This document shows, piece by piece, positions 33,911 through 42,517 of a DNA stretch of 64,000 nt; the stretch's first letter is position 1, and each line of letters starts with the position of its first letter. The stretch is taken from positions 16,908-80,907 of the forward strand of contig JBCCKS010000004.1 of assembly GCA_039027295.1 (NCBI GenBank), read 5' to 3'. This DNA comes from GCA-2708415 sp039027295. Lineage in GTDB: Bacteria; Pseudomonadota; Alphaproteobacteria; Micavibrionales; Micavibrionaceae. The notes below the pieces were generated by a model that searched no databases, had not been told where the DNA came from, and saw nothing but the letters and a program-made list of their open reading frames with translations. The translations under genes were made by a program, and so were the position numbers.

Positions 33911-35227
33911 CTATTTCATAAATTTATTCATAACGGCACTGGCCGCTAAATCGCCCGTCACATTAATGGATGTTCGGCACATATCAAGAATGCGGTCTAC
34001 ACCCAAGATTAAGCCAACAGCCGCAGGATTTAAGCCAATTCCTGTTAAAATCGTTGCCAATACAACAATTCCAACACCCGGCGTTGCAGGAGTTCCTATA
34101 GATGCTCCTAATATTGTGATAATCAATAAGATCAAATCAGCCGTACTGAGATCAACACCTGAAACATCGCCAAAAATTTGTATCAGAAAGATTGTTGCAA
34201 TCACCTGATAGAGCGCTGTGCCATCCATATTAATGGTTGCCCCTAAAGGCACAATAAAGCGACTGACTTTTGGTTTTACATTTAACTTTTCTTCAGCGCA
34301 GAGCATTGTAAAAGGCATTGTCGCGGCAGAAGAAGATGTTGAAAATGCCAAGAGTTGAACAGCCTTAATAGATTTAAAAAATTCGAGAGGACTTTTTTGC
34401 GTAACCACACTCACAATAAGACTATAGACAATAATCATAGACAATAAGCCCAGCAAAACAGTGATAACATAAGCCCCCATACTGGAAAGCGCATCTAAGC
34501 CTAGCTTAATCGTAATATCACAAAGTAACCCAAATACGGCGTAAGGCGCGATAACCATGGCCCAACCAATAATTTTCATGGCAACAGATTGACCAGCTTC
34601 ACATAAATTTAGAAGAGGCTGAGCATTATTCTTTTTGATACTCAGCAATGCCAAACCAACAATCATCGCTGCAATGACAATTTGTAAGAGATTTTTTTCG
34701 ACAATAGCCCCTGTCACATTAATAGGGATTAGATTCGAAATTCTGTCCGGGATGGTTAAGTTTTCAAAAGTTCTTTGAGAGGACCCTGTTGTATTATCAG
34801 ATTGCTGCGCATTAAAATCTTGGATCAAACTCTGATCAATAAAATTCCCTGGCTGAATAAGATAAGCAAGTCCCATCCCAATGCTGACAGCAATGATTGT
34901 TGTACAAATAAAATAGAAAACAGCGCGTAAACCTAAGGCTTTTACAAAATCAAGATCGCCACTTTGATTAATGCCTAAAATGATCGAGCATAGCACCAAA
35001 GGGACAATGACCATTTGAATCAAACCCAAAAATAAAATACCGGGTAATTTAATCCATGCGGCGAGATCATGAGCAAGCTCCTCGCCTACAATTGCTAGTC
35101 CATGAGGTGATAAAACAAGGCCAGCAATAACTCCTAACACCATTCCGATAAGAATGTTAATCCAAAGACGATTATCGATTTGTGGTAAATCTAAATTGCT
35201 CGTCTCTTTACTGGAGGTTTTGTTCAT
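33911..35227 (-). CDS. Dicarboxylate/amino acid:cation symporter (DAACS family)
   Basis: Na+- or H+-coupled uptake of glutamate, aspartate or C4-dicarboxylates. Seen: 438 residues, usual length; hairpin 1 serine-rich motif STSSSAATMPFTML, TM7 motif NMDGTALYQ, hairpin 2 GTPATPGVGIVVLATIL and the TM8 motif DRILDMCRTSINVTGD, so the transport core is complete. Gap of 5 bases after the CNNM-type gene suggests co-transcription. Substrate (GltP-like versus DctA-like) is not settled by these motifs. Confidence 0.92.
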   Translation of the reverse strand: MNKTSSKETSNLDLPQIDNRLWINILIGMVLGVIAGLVLSPHGLAIVGEELAHDLAAWIKLPGILFLGLIQMVIVPLVLCSIILGINQSGDLDFVKALGLRAVFYFICTTIIAVSIGMGLAYLIQPGNFIDQSLIQDFNAQQSDNTTGSSQRTFENLTIPDRISNLIPINVTGAIVEKNLLQIVIAAMIVGLALLSIKKNNAQPLLNLCEAGQSVAMKIIGWAMVIAPYAVFGLLCDITIKLGLDALSSMGAYVITVLLGLLSMIIVYSLIVSVVTQKSPLEFFKSIKAVQLLAFSTSSSAATMPFTMLCAEEKLNVKPKVSRFIVPLGATINMDGTALYQVIATIFLIQIFGDVSGVDLSTADLILLIITILGASIGTPATPGVGIVVLATILTGIGLNPAAVGLILGVDRILDMCRTSINVTGDLAASAVMNKFMK

Positions 35228-35232
35228 AAAAA

Positions 35233-36300
35233 TTATTTCTTGCGGGTTTCTTCGTCTAACTGAATGCCCATTTCTTTAATACGTTTACGCCAGCGCTTTT
35301 CCGCTAAAATCTGCATATCTTCTGTTGTGTCGGATTCATCAGTAATCTCAAGGCCGATGATGGTTTCAACAACATCTTCCAATGTTACAAGGCCTTGAAC
35401 TGTTCCAAATTCATCAATCACTAATGCAATATGGCTCTTCTCATAAATCAATTTGTTATAGGCTTCAAAAGCCGTGACCTTATCTGATAAGACAACAAAG
35501 TCTCGTGAAAAATCAGCAAGTTTACGTTCATAATCATCTTCGGCCTGCGCGGTTAAAACATCAACTTTTAACACATAGCCAATAATGTCATCTTGCCCAT
35601 CTTTAAAAATAGGAATTCTTGAGAACGCTGTTTTAGCATGTTGTTTAAAGAATTCTTGCGCGGTTAAATCTTGAGGGAGCGAAAAAATCACAGTACGCGG
35701 CGTCATGATTGAGCGTACTGAAATTTGCCTGATCTTCATGAGGTTTGTAAAAATCTTATGCTCTTCATTATTAAACAGCCCCTCTTCTTTTCCAATCTCA
35801 ACCATCGCCTGCATTTCATCGCGGCTAAATGTGAAGGCGCTTGATTTCCCGCCTGATAGTAGCTTAGTCAGCTTTTCTGACAGCCACACCATAGGGAGCA
35901 GTGAAATGACAAGCCAGTTAATCAATGTTCCAAAAGTGGGCGCTAATTGTTTCCAATATGTTGCGCCAATTGTTTTCGGTATAATTTCTGAAAACACCAA
36001 AATCACAATGGTTAAAAGAGCTGAGACCAACCCTAAATATTCGTTACCAAAGATGATTGTCGCTTGCGCGCCAACACCTGCCGCGCCCATTGTATGTGAA
36101 ATTGTGTTGGCTGTAAGAATAGCTGCTAACGGCCTATCCAAATTATCATTGAGCTTTTTTAAGACATCTGCCCCGCGCTTTTTATTATTTTCTAGCGCCG
36201 CAATGTAAGATGGCCGAACAGACAATAAAACCGCTTCTGAAATAGAACAAAAGAAGGAAACACCTACGGCTAAAAATAGATAAAAAAGTAATAATGTCAT
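35233..36300 (-). CDS. CNNM/HlyC/CorC-type membrane protein (DUF21 + CBS pair)
   Basis: Seen: 355 residues; N-terminal DUF21 transmembrane domain about 1-170 (SISEAVLLSVRPSYIAALE, LVFSEIIPKTIGATYWKQL), a short helical link (EEGLFNNEEHKIFTNLMKIR) and two CBS domains (IMTPRTVIFSLPQDLTAQEF, VIDEFGTVQGLVTLEDVVET). The usual C-terminal CorC-type domain is absent. Known: relatives are Mg2+/Co2+ transport or efflux proteins in which the CBS pair binds adenine nucleotides and Mg. Inferred: divalent-cation homeostasis; annotation as hemolysin in databases is historical. Likely co-transcribed with the downstream symporter. Confidence 0.88.
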   Translation of the reverse strand: MTLLLFYLFLAVGVSFFCSISEAVLLSVRPSYIAALENNKKRGADVLKKLNDNLDRPLAAILTANTISHTMGAAGVGAQATIIFGNEYLGLVSALLTIVILVFSEIIPKTIGATYWKQLAPTFGTLINWLVISLLPMVWLSEKLTKLLSGGKSSAFTFSRDEMQAMVEIGKEEGLFNNEEHKIFTNLMKIRQISVRSIMTPRTVIFSLPQDLTAQEFFKQHAKTAFSRIPIFKDGQDDIIGYVLKVDVLTAQAEDDYERKLADFSRDFVVLSDKVTAFEAYNKLIYEKSHIALVIDEFGTVQGLVTLEDVVETIIGLEITDESDTTEDMQILAEKRWRKRIKEMGIQLDEETRKK

Positions 36301-36373
36301 AACCCGTTATAGCGCAGGGAGATACCTTTGACCAAGGGATTTCAAGACTATCAACAATGTTAGATATATTTGA

Positions 36374-36913
36374 TTAACCATCTTGCTTTTTCATAAACAG
36401 CGTAAGTTCAGCAACTGTAACACCAAATTTTTTCAAATAGGACCGATTAATCAACACACCATCATTCATCAAGAACATCCAGTCATCAAAGGTCAGCCGG
36501 AATGTATTATCGCCAACATCTATATCCATTTGGTACGCCCAGCGCACAGTATTACCTTTGGAATTTCCTGTTGCGACCCCGATAATATCACCCGCTGTAC
36601 CTTCATATTGATTATCAGCGATCTTTTTTATAGTCCAAATTCGTCTTTCTTTTTCACCGTCATAGTAATCAAAATATTCATCCAGCGTACCTGTATCACC
36701 TTCCCATGTGCCCACCATATTAATATCAAAACGACGAACAATATTGCCATTACGATTCTGAACAATTCCCCATGCTTGAATAGGCCCTGTAAAATACTCT
36801 TTCAAATCCAAGGTTGGTTCAAAATTTTGATGATGCTCTAAAGATGGGCCGCTAGAGCATGAGATCAGCACAAATGAAAGACAGATAAGAGCAATAGATT
36901 TAAGCTGTAACAT
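36374..36913 (-). CDS. DUF3833-like lipoprotein of the lipid-modification cluster
   Basis: Seen: 179 residues from ATG at 36913, chosen because AAGGA lies 6 bases before it; a longer frame begins inside the MFS gene. Lipobox LISC after a short hydrophobic segment; the mature part holds FEPTLDLKEYFTGPIQAWGI, the typical opening of DUF3833 proteins, and WEGDTGTLDEYFDYYDGEKE. Known: this family recurs next to cyclopropane-fatty-acid-synthase-like and chalcone-isomerase-like genes. Function unknown. Start overlaps the MFS stop by 14 bases, so it is the last gene of the five-gene cluster. Confidence 0.8.
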   Translation of the reverse strand: MLQLKSIALICLSFVLISCSSGPSLEHHQNFEPTLDLKEYFTGPIQAWGIVQNRNGNIVRRFDINMVGTWEGDTGTLDEYFDYYDGEKERRIWTIKKIADNQYEGTAGDIIGVATGNSKGNTVRWAYQMDIDVGDNTFRLTFDDWMFLMNDGVLINRSYLKKFGVTVAELTLFMKKQDG

Positions 36914-38186
36914 AGTTATTTCCTTCTTTTTGGATAAGCCGACATAAAGCAAAAGCAGCTAAAAGTTTAATGACACATGGGATTAGCGCATACAGAACAA
37001 TGAGGCCTTGAAGCGCCTCTTGTGAATTGTCATTGCCGGCGACAAACCCTAATTGATCGAGAATTAAAAATGATACACCGCTTGCAATCGCAATCGCGAC
37101 CTTGGGAATAAAAGCGAGTAAGGCATAATATTGCGTCGCCTCTGTTTCAGTTTTTTGGTCTGTCACACGATCAGCAAGAATAGAGGGCGGAAGTGCCAAA
37201 TCTGCACCCAAAGCCATTCCTGATAAAACACAGACAATGGCGTATCCGATAACGTCCCCAGGCTGTAAAAAATACGCCCACATAAAAGTAATCACAGCCA
37301 AGATCATTGAAATAAGCCATGCCTGATTTTTACCAATATGCTTTGCAAGCTTTACCCATACAGCAATGAGAGCTGCGCCTGCTATAAAATATAGGAATAA
37401 GAAAAGCCCGGCCATATTTTCTGCGTCTAGAAAATCACGGATATAAAACAAAACAAGTACACCTGGAATTGCAGCCGCCACATGGGTCAGAAAACAAATA
37501 AAGAAGAATTTCCGGTCTGGCCCAATTAAAATCGGCAGAAAAGAAAACCCTTTATTGGTTTTTGATTGGATAATTTTATGATCTAAAGACAATGATTTCA
37601 TAAAAAATGTAAAACAAAGAAACGCTAGAATAATTATGAGTGCAAAGACGCTAAATAAAATCTGAAACGACTCTTCAGCAGGTAAGCTTGTCTGCAAGGC
37701 AGCGGGCAGAACAGAGGCAATCAGTAGCCCCGTAAGTGCAAAGGCTTCACGCCATGCCGATATACGGGTGCGTTGATCTTTTTCATCATGCCAAAATCCA
37801 CCAATCATATTGAGATTGATGGCCACAATACTAAAGCCCGTCGTGGCAAGTATCATAGATAACGCAAACCAAATTGCCGTTGAAATACCAAATTGTGGGC
37901 CAAAAAATACAGCGCCCATACCGATCAGTAAAAGCGATGCACCGCTTAAAATAATTTTATATCGAGACGCCGCATATTTATCGGAAACATATCCAATCAA
38001 AGGGTCTTGGAAGGCATCAAATAAGCGGATAACTAGCAAAATAATGCCAATGAGACCAATATTAAGGCCTAAATCTCTTGTATAAAAATCAGGTGCATGG
38101 ACATAGAGCGGCAGTCCCGCAAAAGCCAAGGGCAGCGCTAAAAAACTATATTGGAAAAGAGAAACTTTTGACGGCGCTGTGCTCAT
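36900..38186 (-). CDS. MFS transporter, GPH/MelB-like
   Basis: Seen: 428 residues with about 12 membrane helices; GPH-type features near the N-terminus (FDAFQDPLIGYVSDKYAASR) and the central and C-terminal parts (SGMALGADLALPPSILADRV). Start overlaps the stop of the chalcone-isomerase-like gene (ATGA, 38183-38186). Known: GPH-family proteins carry sugars or related solutes with a cation; members also lie in flavin-oxidase/CFA-synthase clusters, where the cargo is unknown. Inferred: transport or lipid-related role within the cluster rather than sugar uptake. Confidence 0.85.
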   Translation of the reverse strand: MSTAPSKVSLFQYSFLALPLAFAGLPLYVHAPDFYTRDLGLNIGLIGIILLVIRLFDAFQDPLIGYVSDKYAASRYKIILSGASLLLIGMGAVFFGPQFGISTAIWFALSMILATTGFSIVAINLNMIGGFWHDEKDQRTRISAWREAFALTGLLIASVLPAALQTSLPAEESFQILFSVFALIIILAFLCFTFFMKSLSLDHKIIQSKTNKGFSFLPILIGPDRKFFFICFLTHVAAAIPGVLVLFYIRDFLDAENMAGLFLFLYFIAGAALIAVWVKLAKHIGKNQAWLISMILAVITFMWAYFLQPGDVIGYAIVCVLSGMALGADLALPPSILADRVTDQKTETEATQYYALLAFIPKVAIAIASGVSFLILDQLGFVAGNDNSQEALQGLIVLYALIPCVIKLLAAFALCRLIQKEGNNYVTA

Positions 38187-38701
38187 GAGTTTCCGAGTAA
38201 TTTACGGCGTAAATCAGGAGAACTTGTTTTTTCATCAAGCCATATATCAAAAAAAGCCTGACTAAAATCGGCATCTTGAATACGGCCAATTTCTTCGCTG
38301 TTTTTATAAAATATTGTTTCCCCTTTTGGATCATACACACCTGTGAGACGAACGCCTTTTGAAACATCTGGAAAAATCTCTAACATTTCCTGATTCCAAC
38401 GTGCGACTTGCTCTTCGCTGTAACGCCCTTGGTTACGAATCTCCACTGCAGAGCGATCAGCAATCTTTTTTGCTGATATTTCACGCAAATAAGAAATTTG
38501 AATAGCAAAAGGCTCTTCTCTTTTTAATTCTCCCTTAGGTGCAAATAAGGCAGCATCATAAACATTAAAAAACAGATAAACTAATCGTCCCTCACCAACT
38601 TTTTGAGCGTTCGGAACATGCGCTCCAATATAATCAGAAGAATAAGACGGTTGAGCCATAGATAAAAATACAGTGAATAATATTATAAGCAACTTAAGCA
38701 T
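38183..38701 (-). CDS. Secreted chalcone-isomerase-like protein
   Basis: Seen: 172 residues with a signal peptide (LLIILFTVFLSMAQPSYSSD, cleavage near residue 21) and the chalcone-isomerase-like fold pattern (GEGRLVYLFFNVYDAALFAP, IQISYLREISAKKIADRSA, VRLTGVYDPKGETIFYKN). Known: bacterial members of this fold are mostly not flavonoid enzymes; some bind fatty acids. Inferred: periplasmic partner in membrane lipid modification. Overlaps the upstream CFA-synthase-like gene by 8 bases and the MFS gene by 4. Confidence 0.85.
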   Translation of the reverse strand: MLKLLIILFTVFLSMAQPSYSSDYIGAHVPNAQKVGEGRLVYLFFNVYDAALFAPKGELKREEPFAIQISYLREISAKKIADRSAVEIRNQGRYSEEQVARWNQEMLEIFPDVSKGVRLTGVYDPKGETIFYKNSEEIGRIQDADFSQAFFDIWLDEKTSSPDLRRKLLGNS

Positions 38702-39854
38702 GAGAAAGCTCCACCTGCATCACATCTGTACGGCCTGAACGGAACCCTGCGATACACGCTGCTAGGTAAAAGCGCCATAACCGCATAAATTCTTCATCAA
38801 AGCCAAGCTTTTTAATCTCTTCCTTCTTGGCATCAAAGTTTTTCAGCCAATGTTCTAACGTGAGCGCGTAATCCTGACCAAAATGGAACTCATTACCAGC
38901 TTTTAAGCCTGATTTTTCAACCTCTTCACGAAAACGTGACGGGCTGGGCAGCATTCCACCTGGAAAAATATAACTTCTAATAAAATCTCCGCCTTTGCGG
39001 TAACGCGGGAAATCTTGGTCATTAATGGTAATCGTTTGAATCAGCGCTTTTCCCTTTTCATTTAAAAGAGATCCTATTTTTGAAAAATATGTCTGCCAAT
39101 ATTGCTCACCCACAGCTTCAAACATTTCTATCGAGACGATATGATTAAATTTTCCTTTTTGATGACGGTAATCTTCAATGACAATATCAGCAGATGATCC
39201 AAGCCTTTCTTTGGCAAAATCATGTTGTTCTTGTGAAAGCGTGATACCTTTAATGTCAAAGTCACCTTTTTCTTGCGCGCGTTCAGCAAAACCACCCCAG
39301 CCACAGCCAATTTCCAAAAGCTTGCCAGAATTCTGATCAAATCCTTCGATAAGACGGTCATATTTATTATGCTGCGCGCTTTGTAAGGCTTCATTTTCAT
39401 TTTTAAAAATAGCCGATGAATATGTCATTGTGGGATCAAGCCATAATTTATAAAACTCATTCCCAATATCGTAATGAGCATGAATATTTTTTTTACTGCC
39501 TTTCAGGGAATTAACGCGCAATAGGTATGACATCATAGAAAAGAAGCGCGAGAATTTATTTCCTAAAACCAATTGATCAAGCGCGCGCCTATTAATTAAT
39601 CCAACAGTCATTAATGAGGCTAAATCATCGCTGTCCCAATGCCCTGCGCGATAGTCTTCAGCAAAACCAATATCCCCTTTACGGATCATGTTTCCAACAA
39701 CGCGCCAATCACGAATTTCTATTGATGCTTCACCGGCTTCATTTTTCCCTTGAAAGATTCTAACTTTTCCATCTGGTGTTGTAACTTTTAGAGTACCGCT
39801 ATCTAAATGATCTAAACGGCGCAGAAATTGATCTGATGTATATTGTGCTAACAT
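38694..39854 (-). CDS. Cyclopropane-fatty-acyl-phospholipid synthase family methyltransferase
   Basis: SAM-dependent methyltransferase acting on unsaturated acyl chains of membrane phospholipids. Seen: 386 residues, family length; N-terminal lipid-binding part; NIHAHYDIGNEFYKLWLDPT; the SAM motif LLEIGCGWGGFAERA; IVSIEMFEAVGEQYWQTYF; and RSYIFPGGMLPSPSRF, all typical of CFA synthases. Follows the flavin oxidase gene after 12 bases. Known: some CFA-like enzymes methylate rather than cyclopropanate (for example in furan fatty acid synthesis in Rhodobacter). Which product is made here cannot be told from sequence. Confidence 0.93.
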   Translation of the reverse strand: MLAQYTSDQFLRRLDHLDSGTLKVTTPDGKVRIFQGKNEAGEASIEIRDWRVVGNMIRKGDIGFAEDYRAGHWDSDDLASLMTVGLINRRALDQLVLGNKFSRFFSMMSYLLRVNSLKGSKKNIHAHYDIGNEFYKLWLDPTMTYSSAIFKNENEALQSAQHNKYDRLIEGFDQNSGKLLEIGCGWGGFAERAQEKGDFDIKGITLSQEQHDFAKERLGSSADIVIEDYRHQKGKFNHIVSIEMFEAVGEQYWQTYFSKIGSLLNEKGKALIQTITINDQDFPRYRKGGDFIRSYIFPGGMLPSPSRFREEVEKSGLKAGNEFHFGQDYALTLEHWLKNFDAKKEEIKKLGFDEEFMRLWRFYLAACIAGFRSGRTDVMQVELSHA

Positions 39855-39866
39855 AAATTTTCTTTT

Positions 39867-41114
39867 TTATTCCCAAGGAATGTTGATATCCATTGATTTT
39901 GCTACGTTTACTGCGCTCCAGAGGCCATCTTCATGAAAGCCGTAGCGCTGGTACGCTCCACAAAACCACAAACCATTTTGCCCCTGTATAGTTCCGATTT
40001 TCTCTTGGGCTTCAATGGCTTTTTCATCAAAAATAGGGTGAGAAAAAGAATGCTCATTAATAATCGTCTCTTCTTTTGGACGACGACCAGAGTTCAATGT
40101 GACAAAGAGAGGATAATCAGGATCTAAATTTTGCAAATTATTCATCCAGTAGGACAGTGAGACTACAGGCTTCTCATCTTCTTTAGTTTCGGATAAATAC
40201 ACCCAACTTGCCCAACATTTTTTCTCATGCGGCATAAAGCTTTCATCGCTATGAACAATAATATCATTATCTTGATAATCAAAAGCACCTAATACTGATT
40301 GTTCTTGCTCAGTCGGATTTTCAATCATGGATAACGCTTCATCAGCGTGGCAGGCAAGAATGACGTGATCAAATAATTGGCTTTCTCCGCGCTCATCAAA
40401 AACGGCCTGCTTCCCCCCCTGACGTACAACTTTCTGGGCGGCGCAATTCACATGGATTTGATCTTGAAGTGTGTCTTTTAAGCGGGAGACATACTCCCGA
40501 CTTCCACCAGAAACCGTATACCATTGGGGCCTATTATTGACGCTTAAAAGGCCGTGATTTTTAAAAAACCGCAAGAATGTTTTGGCCGGAAAATTCATAA
40601 TGGTTGAGGTTGGACAGCTCCAGATCGCAGCCCCCATCGCCAAGAGATAATAGCGGCGAAACCATTCCCCCATATTTAAACGGTACAAACACTCTTGAAG
40701 TGTGATCGTTGGATCACCTTCAATGTAAGCTTGCGCCTCTTTATTAAATCTTAAAATATTCGCAAGCATTCCATAAAATTTAGGACGAAGCAGATTACTC
40801 TTTTGGGCGAACATCGCGCTTGAGCTATATTCAAGCCAACCATTATCAATACTCACCCCAAACGACATATCACTTTTTTCGTAAGGCACATCCAGCTCTT
40901 TAAATAAACCAAGCAAGTTCGGGTAATTCCAGTTATTAAAAACAATGAAGCCTGTATCAACGGGGGTTTTTCTATTGCCTGTTTGAACATCAATTGTTCG
41001 GGAATGCCCGCCTAAATAATCGTTCTTTTCGTAGATTGTCACATCGTGATTTGGGCACAGTAAATATGCCGCTCCTAAGCCTGATATTCCTGCCCCAATA
41101 ATGGCAATTTTCAT
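39867..41114 (-). CDS. FAD-dependent amine-oxidase-like protein of the lipid cluster
   Basis: Seen: 415 residues; N-terminal dinucleotide-binding motif IAIIGAGISGLGAAYLL, YEKNDYLGGHSRTIDV, VDTGFIVFNNWNYPNL and the C-terminal FAD segment GLWFCGAYQRYGFHEDG. This is the NAD/FAD-binding protein that commonly stands beside CFA-synthase-like genes; related to protoporphyrinogen-oxidase and phytoene-desaturase folds. Known: such gene sets belong to singlet-oxygen (RpoE/ChrR) regulons in several Proteobacteria. Inferred: oxidation or desaturation of membrane acyl chains. First gene of the cluster; an inverted repeat lies just upstream (41126-41165). A DUF1365 gene, often present between this gene and the methyltransferase, is missing. 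Confidence 0.88.
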   Translation of the reverse strand: MKIAIIGAGISGLGAAYLLCPNHDVTIYEKNDYLGGHSRTIDVQTGNRKTPVDTGFIVFNNWNYPNLLGLFKELDVPYEKSDMSFGVSIDNGWLEYSSSAMFAQKSNLLRPKFYGMLANILRFNKEAQAYIEGDPTITLQECLYRLNMGEWFRRYYLLAMGAAIWSCPTSTIMNFPAKTFLRFFKNHGLLSVNNRPQWYTVSGGSREYVSRLKDTLQDQIHVNCAAQKVVRQGGKQAVFDERGESQLFDHVILACHADEALSMIENPTEQEQSVLGAFDYQDNDIIVHSDESFMPHEKKCWASWVYLSETKEDEKPVVSLSYWMNNLQNLDPDYPLFVTLNSGRRPKEETIINEHSFSHPIFDEKAIEAQEKIGTIQGQNGLWFCGAYQRYGFHEDGLWSAVNVAKSMDINIPWE

Positions 41115-41125
41115 AGTATTCGCCC

Positions 41126-41165
41126 TAAGCTGTTTCTATAGAAGTTAAAAGAAGATAACAGCTTA
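41126..41165. promoter_or_regulatory. Inverted repeat upstream of the flavin oxidase gene
   Basis: Seen: TAAGCTGTT (41126-41134) and AACAGCTTA (41157-41165), 9-base perfect arms with a 22-base loop, starting 11 bases before the ATG; inside it TTCTATAGAA (41134-41143) is a perfect 10-base palindrome. Inferred: operator or mRNA hairpin controlling the lipid cluster. No clear ECF-type promoter could be assigned. Confidence 0.4.
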
Positions 41166-41291
41166 TCCTATGTTTAGTTCATAAGCTAAAGGTAAATATG
41201 CTGATCTTTGTATCACAATAAAAAAGGCATGATTACGCCACAATATTTTTAATAATTAGTTATTAATGAAAAATGCTAACAGGAGTTATAA

Positions 41292-41579
41292 ATGCCTCTC
41301 TTATCATCCCCTATTGATGGATCGCCTATGAAAGAAATTGAACGCTATGGGATTAAACTTGATTTATGCCCCACATCAGGTGGTGTCTGGTTTGATAAAG
41401 GCGAAGTTGAAAAATTAATTCATTATGTTCGCGAAGAAACAATCAAGGAAATGTCAGAAGGCGGATCTGAGCAGCGCAGCCACGATCATCAATCTATGAG
41501 AGATCATGACCGACCAATTCGCAAAAGAAGAGAGCGTGAAAACCCGCTTGCAGAACTGTTCGATATTTTTGAATTTTAA
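41292..41579 (+). CDS. Small zf-TFIIB-like protein with degenerate zinc ribbon
   Basis: Seen: 95 residues with a strong ribosome site (AGGAG) 6 bases upstream. The N-terminus (SPIDGSPMKEIERYGIKLDL, then CPTSGGVWFDKGEVEKL) follows the TFIIB-type zinc-ribbon pattern, but positions normally occupied by Cys in the two CPxC knuckles are Ser, Asp, Cys and Ser, so only one of four ligands remains. The C-terminal half is charged, with His/Arg-rich sequence (SHDHQSMRDHDRPIRKRRER). Function unknown. Divergent from the flavin oxidase gene, with a 177-base shared spacer. Confidence 0.8.
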   Translation: MPLLSSPIDGSPMKEIERYGIKLDLCPTSGGVWFDKGEVEKLIHYVREETIKEMSEGGSEQRSHDHQSMRDHDRPIRKRRERENPLAELFDIFEF

Positions 41580-41688
41580 TCGATTAGTGGAAATCTAAAC
41601 ATATTGGGGTGAGACCAACTCACATAATGCCAGAAATCACGGCCGCATTTGCTACAAAGTTGAATACGCTAGATAAAAATCGATAGAT

Positions 41689-42471
41689 TTATTTTAACGA
41701 ACAGGAATCCCTTGTGTGACCGCTATCAAAACGAAGAGGTCTCTGCGGTCTTGTTTTAATCATATCAGCGACATTTATATACGCCACTGATAGCTCATCA
41801 AAAAGTAAGGATACATTTGTTGTTGTTTCGACATCATTTGATAAAGACATACCTGGATTATTATCAGCAGAGATCACAAGACCTTTAAGCCTTTCACTCC
41901 AATATCCCATGTCTGCCCCCTGCTCAACAATCTCCTGCAAATCCAGAAAGCTAATACTTGCATCTGCTTTAGCCACATCTTCGTCAAATAATATTGTATG
42001 CATTTGATGATAAAAATTCTCATCAATAAAAAATAAGGTGGATAGTGCGTGTTGCATATTTGCGTATGCTTTTGATGCATTCAAATATTCTAATTCTGAA
42101 TCTCTCAAATTAGATTTCATTCTTGCTCGTGGATGGTCATATAGCTGCTGTCCTGCTACAGGGCTTCTATTAGAATATAGGGAATGTGCAGATGCTGTGC
42201 TTAGAGCCCATAGGCAGTTTCGCCTGGCTTGTAGAAATTCATTATAAGAATTCTGAAGATAGCTAAAAACAATCTCCTTATGCTCTTCAGGGGTATCTGA
42301 AAATCCTCTCTCTTCTAAAACTTGTGAAGTGAGGCCATAAACTGGCGTTGCATATGTTTGATAGCGTGACGCTACATATTGATACAAATCGGATATTGTA
42401 GGTTCGCTTGCATCTTCTACAGTAGATCCAGAACCAAATAATCTTGATGCTAATTCTCTTAAACGAAACAT
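41689..42471 (-). CDS. Hypothetical protein, no recognised family
   Basis: Seen: 260 residues from ATG at 42471; a further in-frame start 12 codons upstream (42507) is possible and neither has a clear ribosome site. Mostly helical, soluble composition, no signal peptide or membrane helix; segments such as ISDLYQYVASRYQTYATPVY, YLQNSYNEFLQARRNCLWAL and LDLQEIVEQGADMGYWSERL suggest a helical bundle. It stands 46 bases downstream of the second RND pump gene on the same strand. I do not recognise it. Confidence 0.6.
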   Translation of the reverse strand: MFRLRELASRLFGSGSTVEDASEPTISDLYQYVASRYQTYATPVYGLTSQVLEERGFSDTPEEHKEIVFSYLQNSYNEFLQARRNCLWALSTASAHSLYSNRSPVAGQQLYDHPRARMKSNLRDSELEYLNASKAYANMQHALSTLFFIDENFYHQMHTILFDEDVAKADASISFLDLQEIVEQGADMGYWSERLKGLVISADNNPGMSLSNDVETTTNVSLLFDELSVAYINVADMIKTRPQRPLRFDSGHTRDSCSLK

Positions 42472-42517
42472 GGTGATATTCTTAATTTTAAAGCAGAAAG
42501 ATAACAAATGATATATA

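Noticed and set aside
35705..36208. Plus-strand frame of 167 codons opposite the CNNM-type gene
   Set aside because: Antisense to a well-supported membrane protein; composition is that of an antisense shadow.
36383..36841. Plus-strand frame of 152 codons opposite the DUF3833-like gene
   Set aside because: Antisense to a gene with a clear lipobox and family pattern; no ribosome site.
41580..41688. Terminator between the convergent zinc-ribbon and orphan genes
   Set aside because: Only a 5-base stem (GTGAG/CTCAC) without T-tract.
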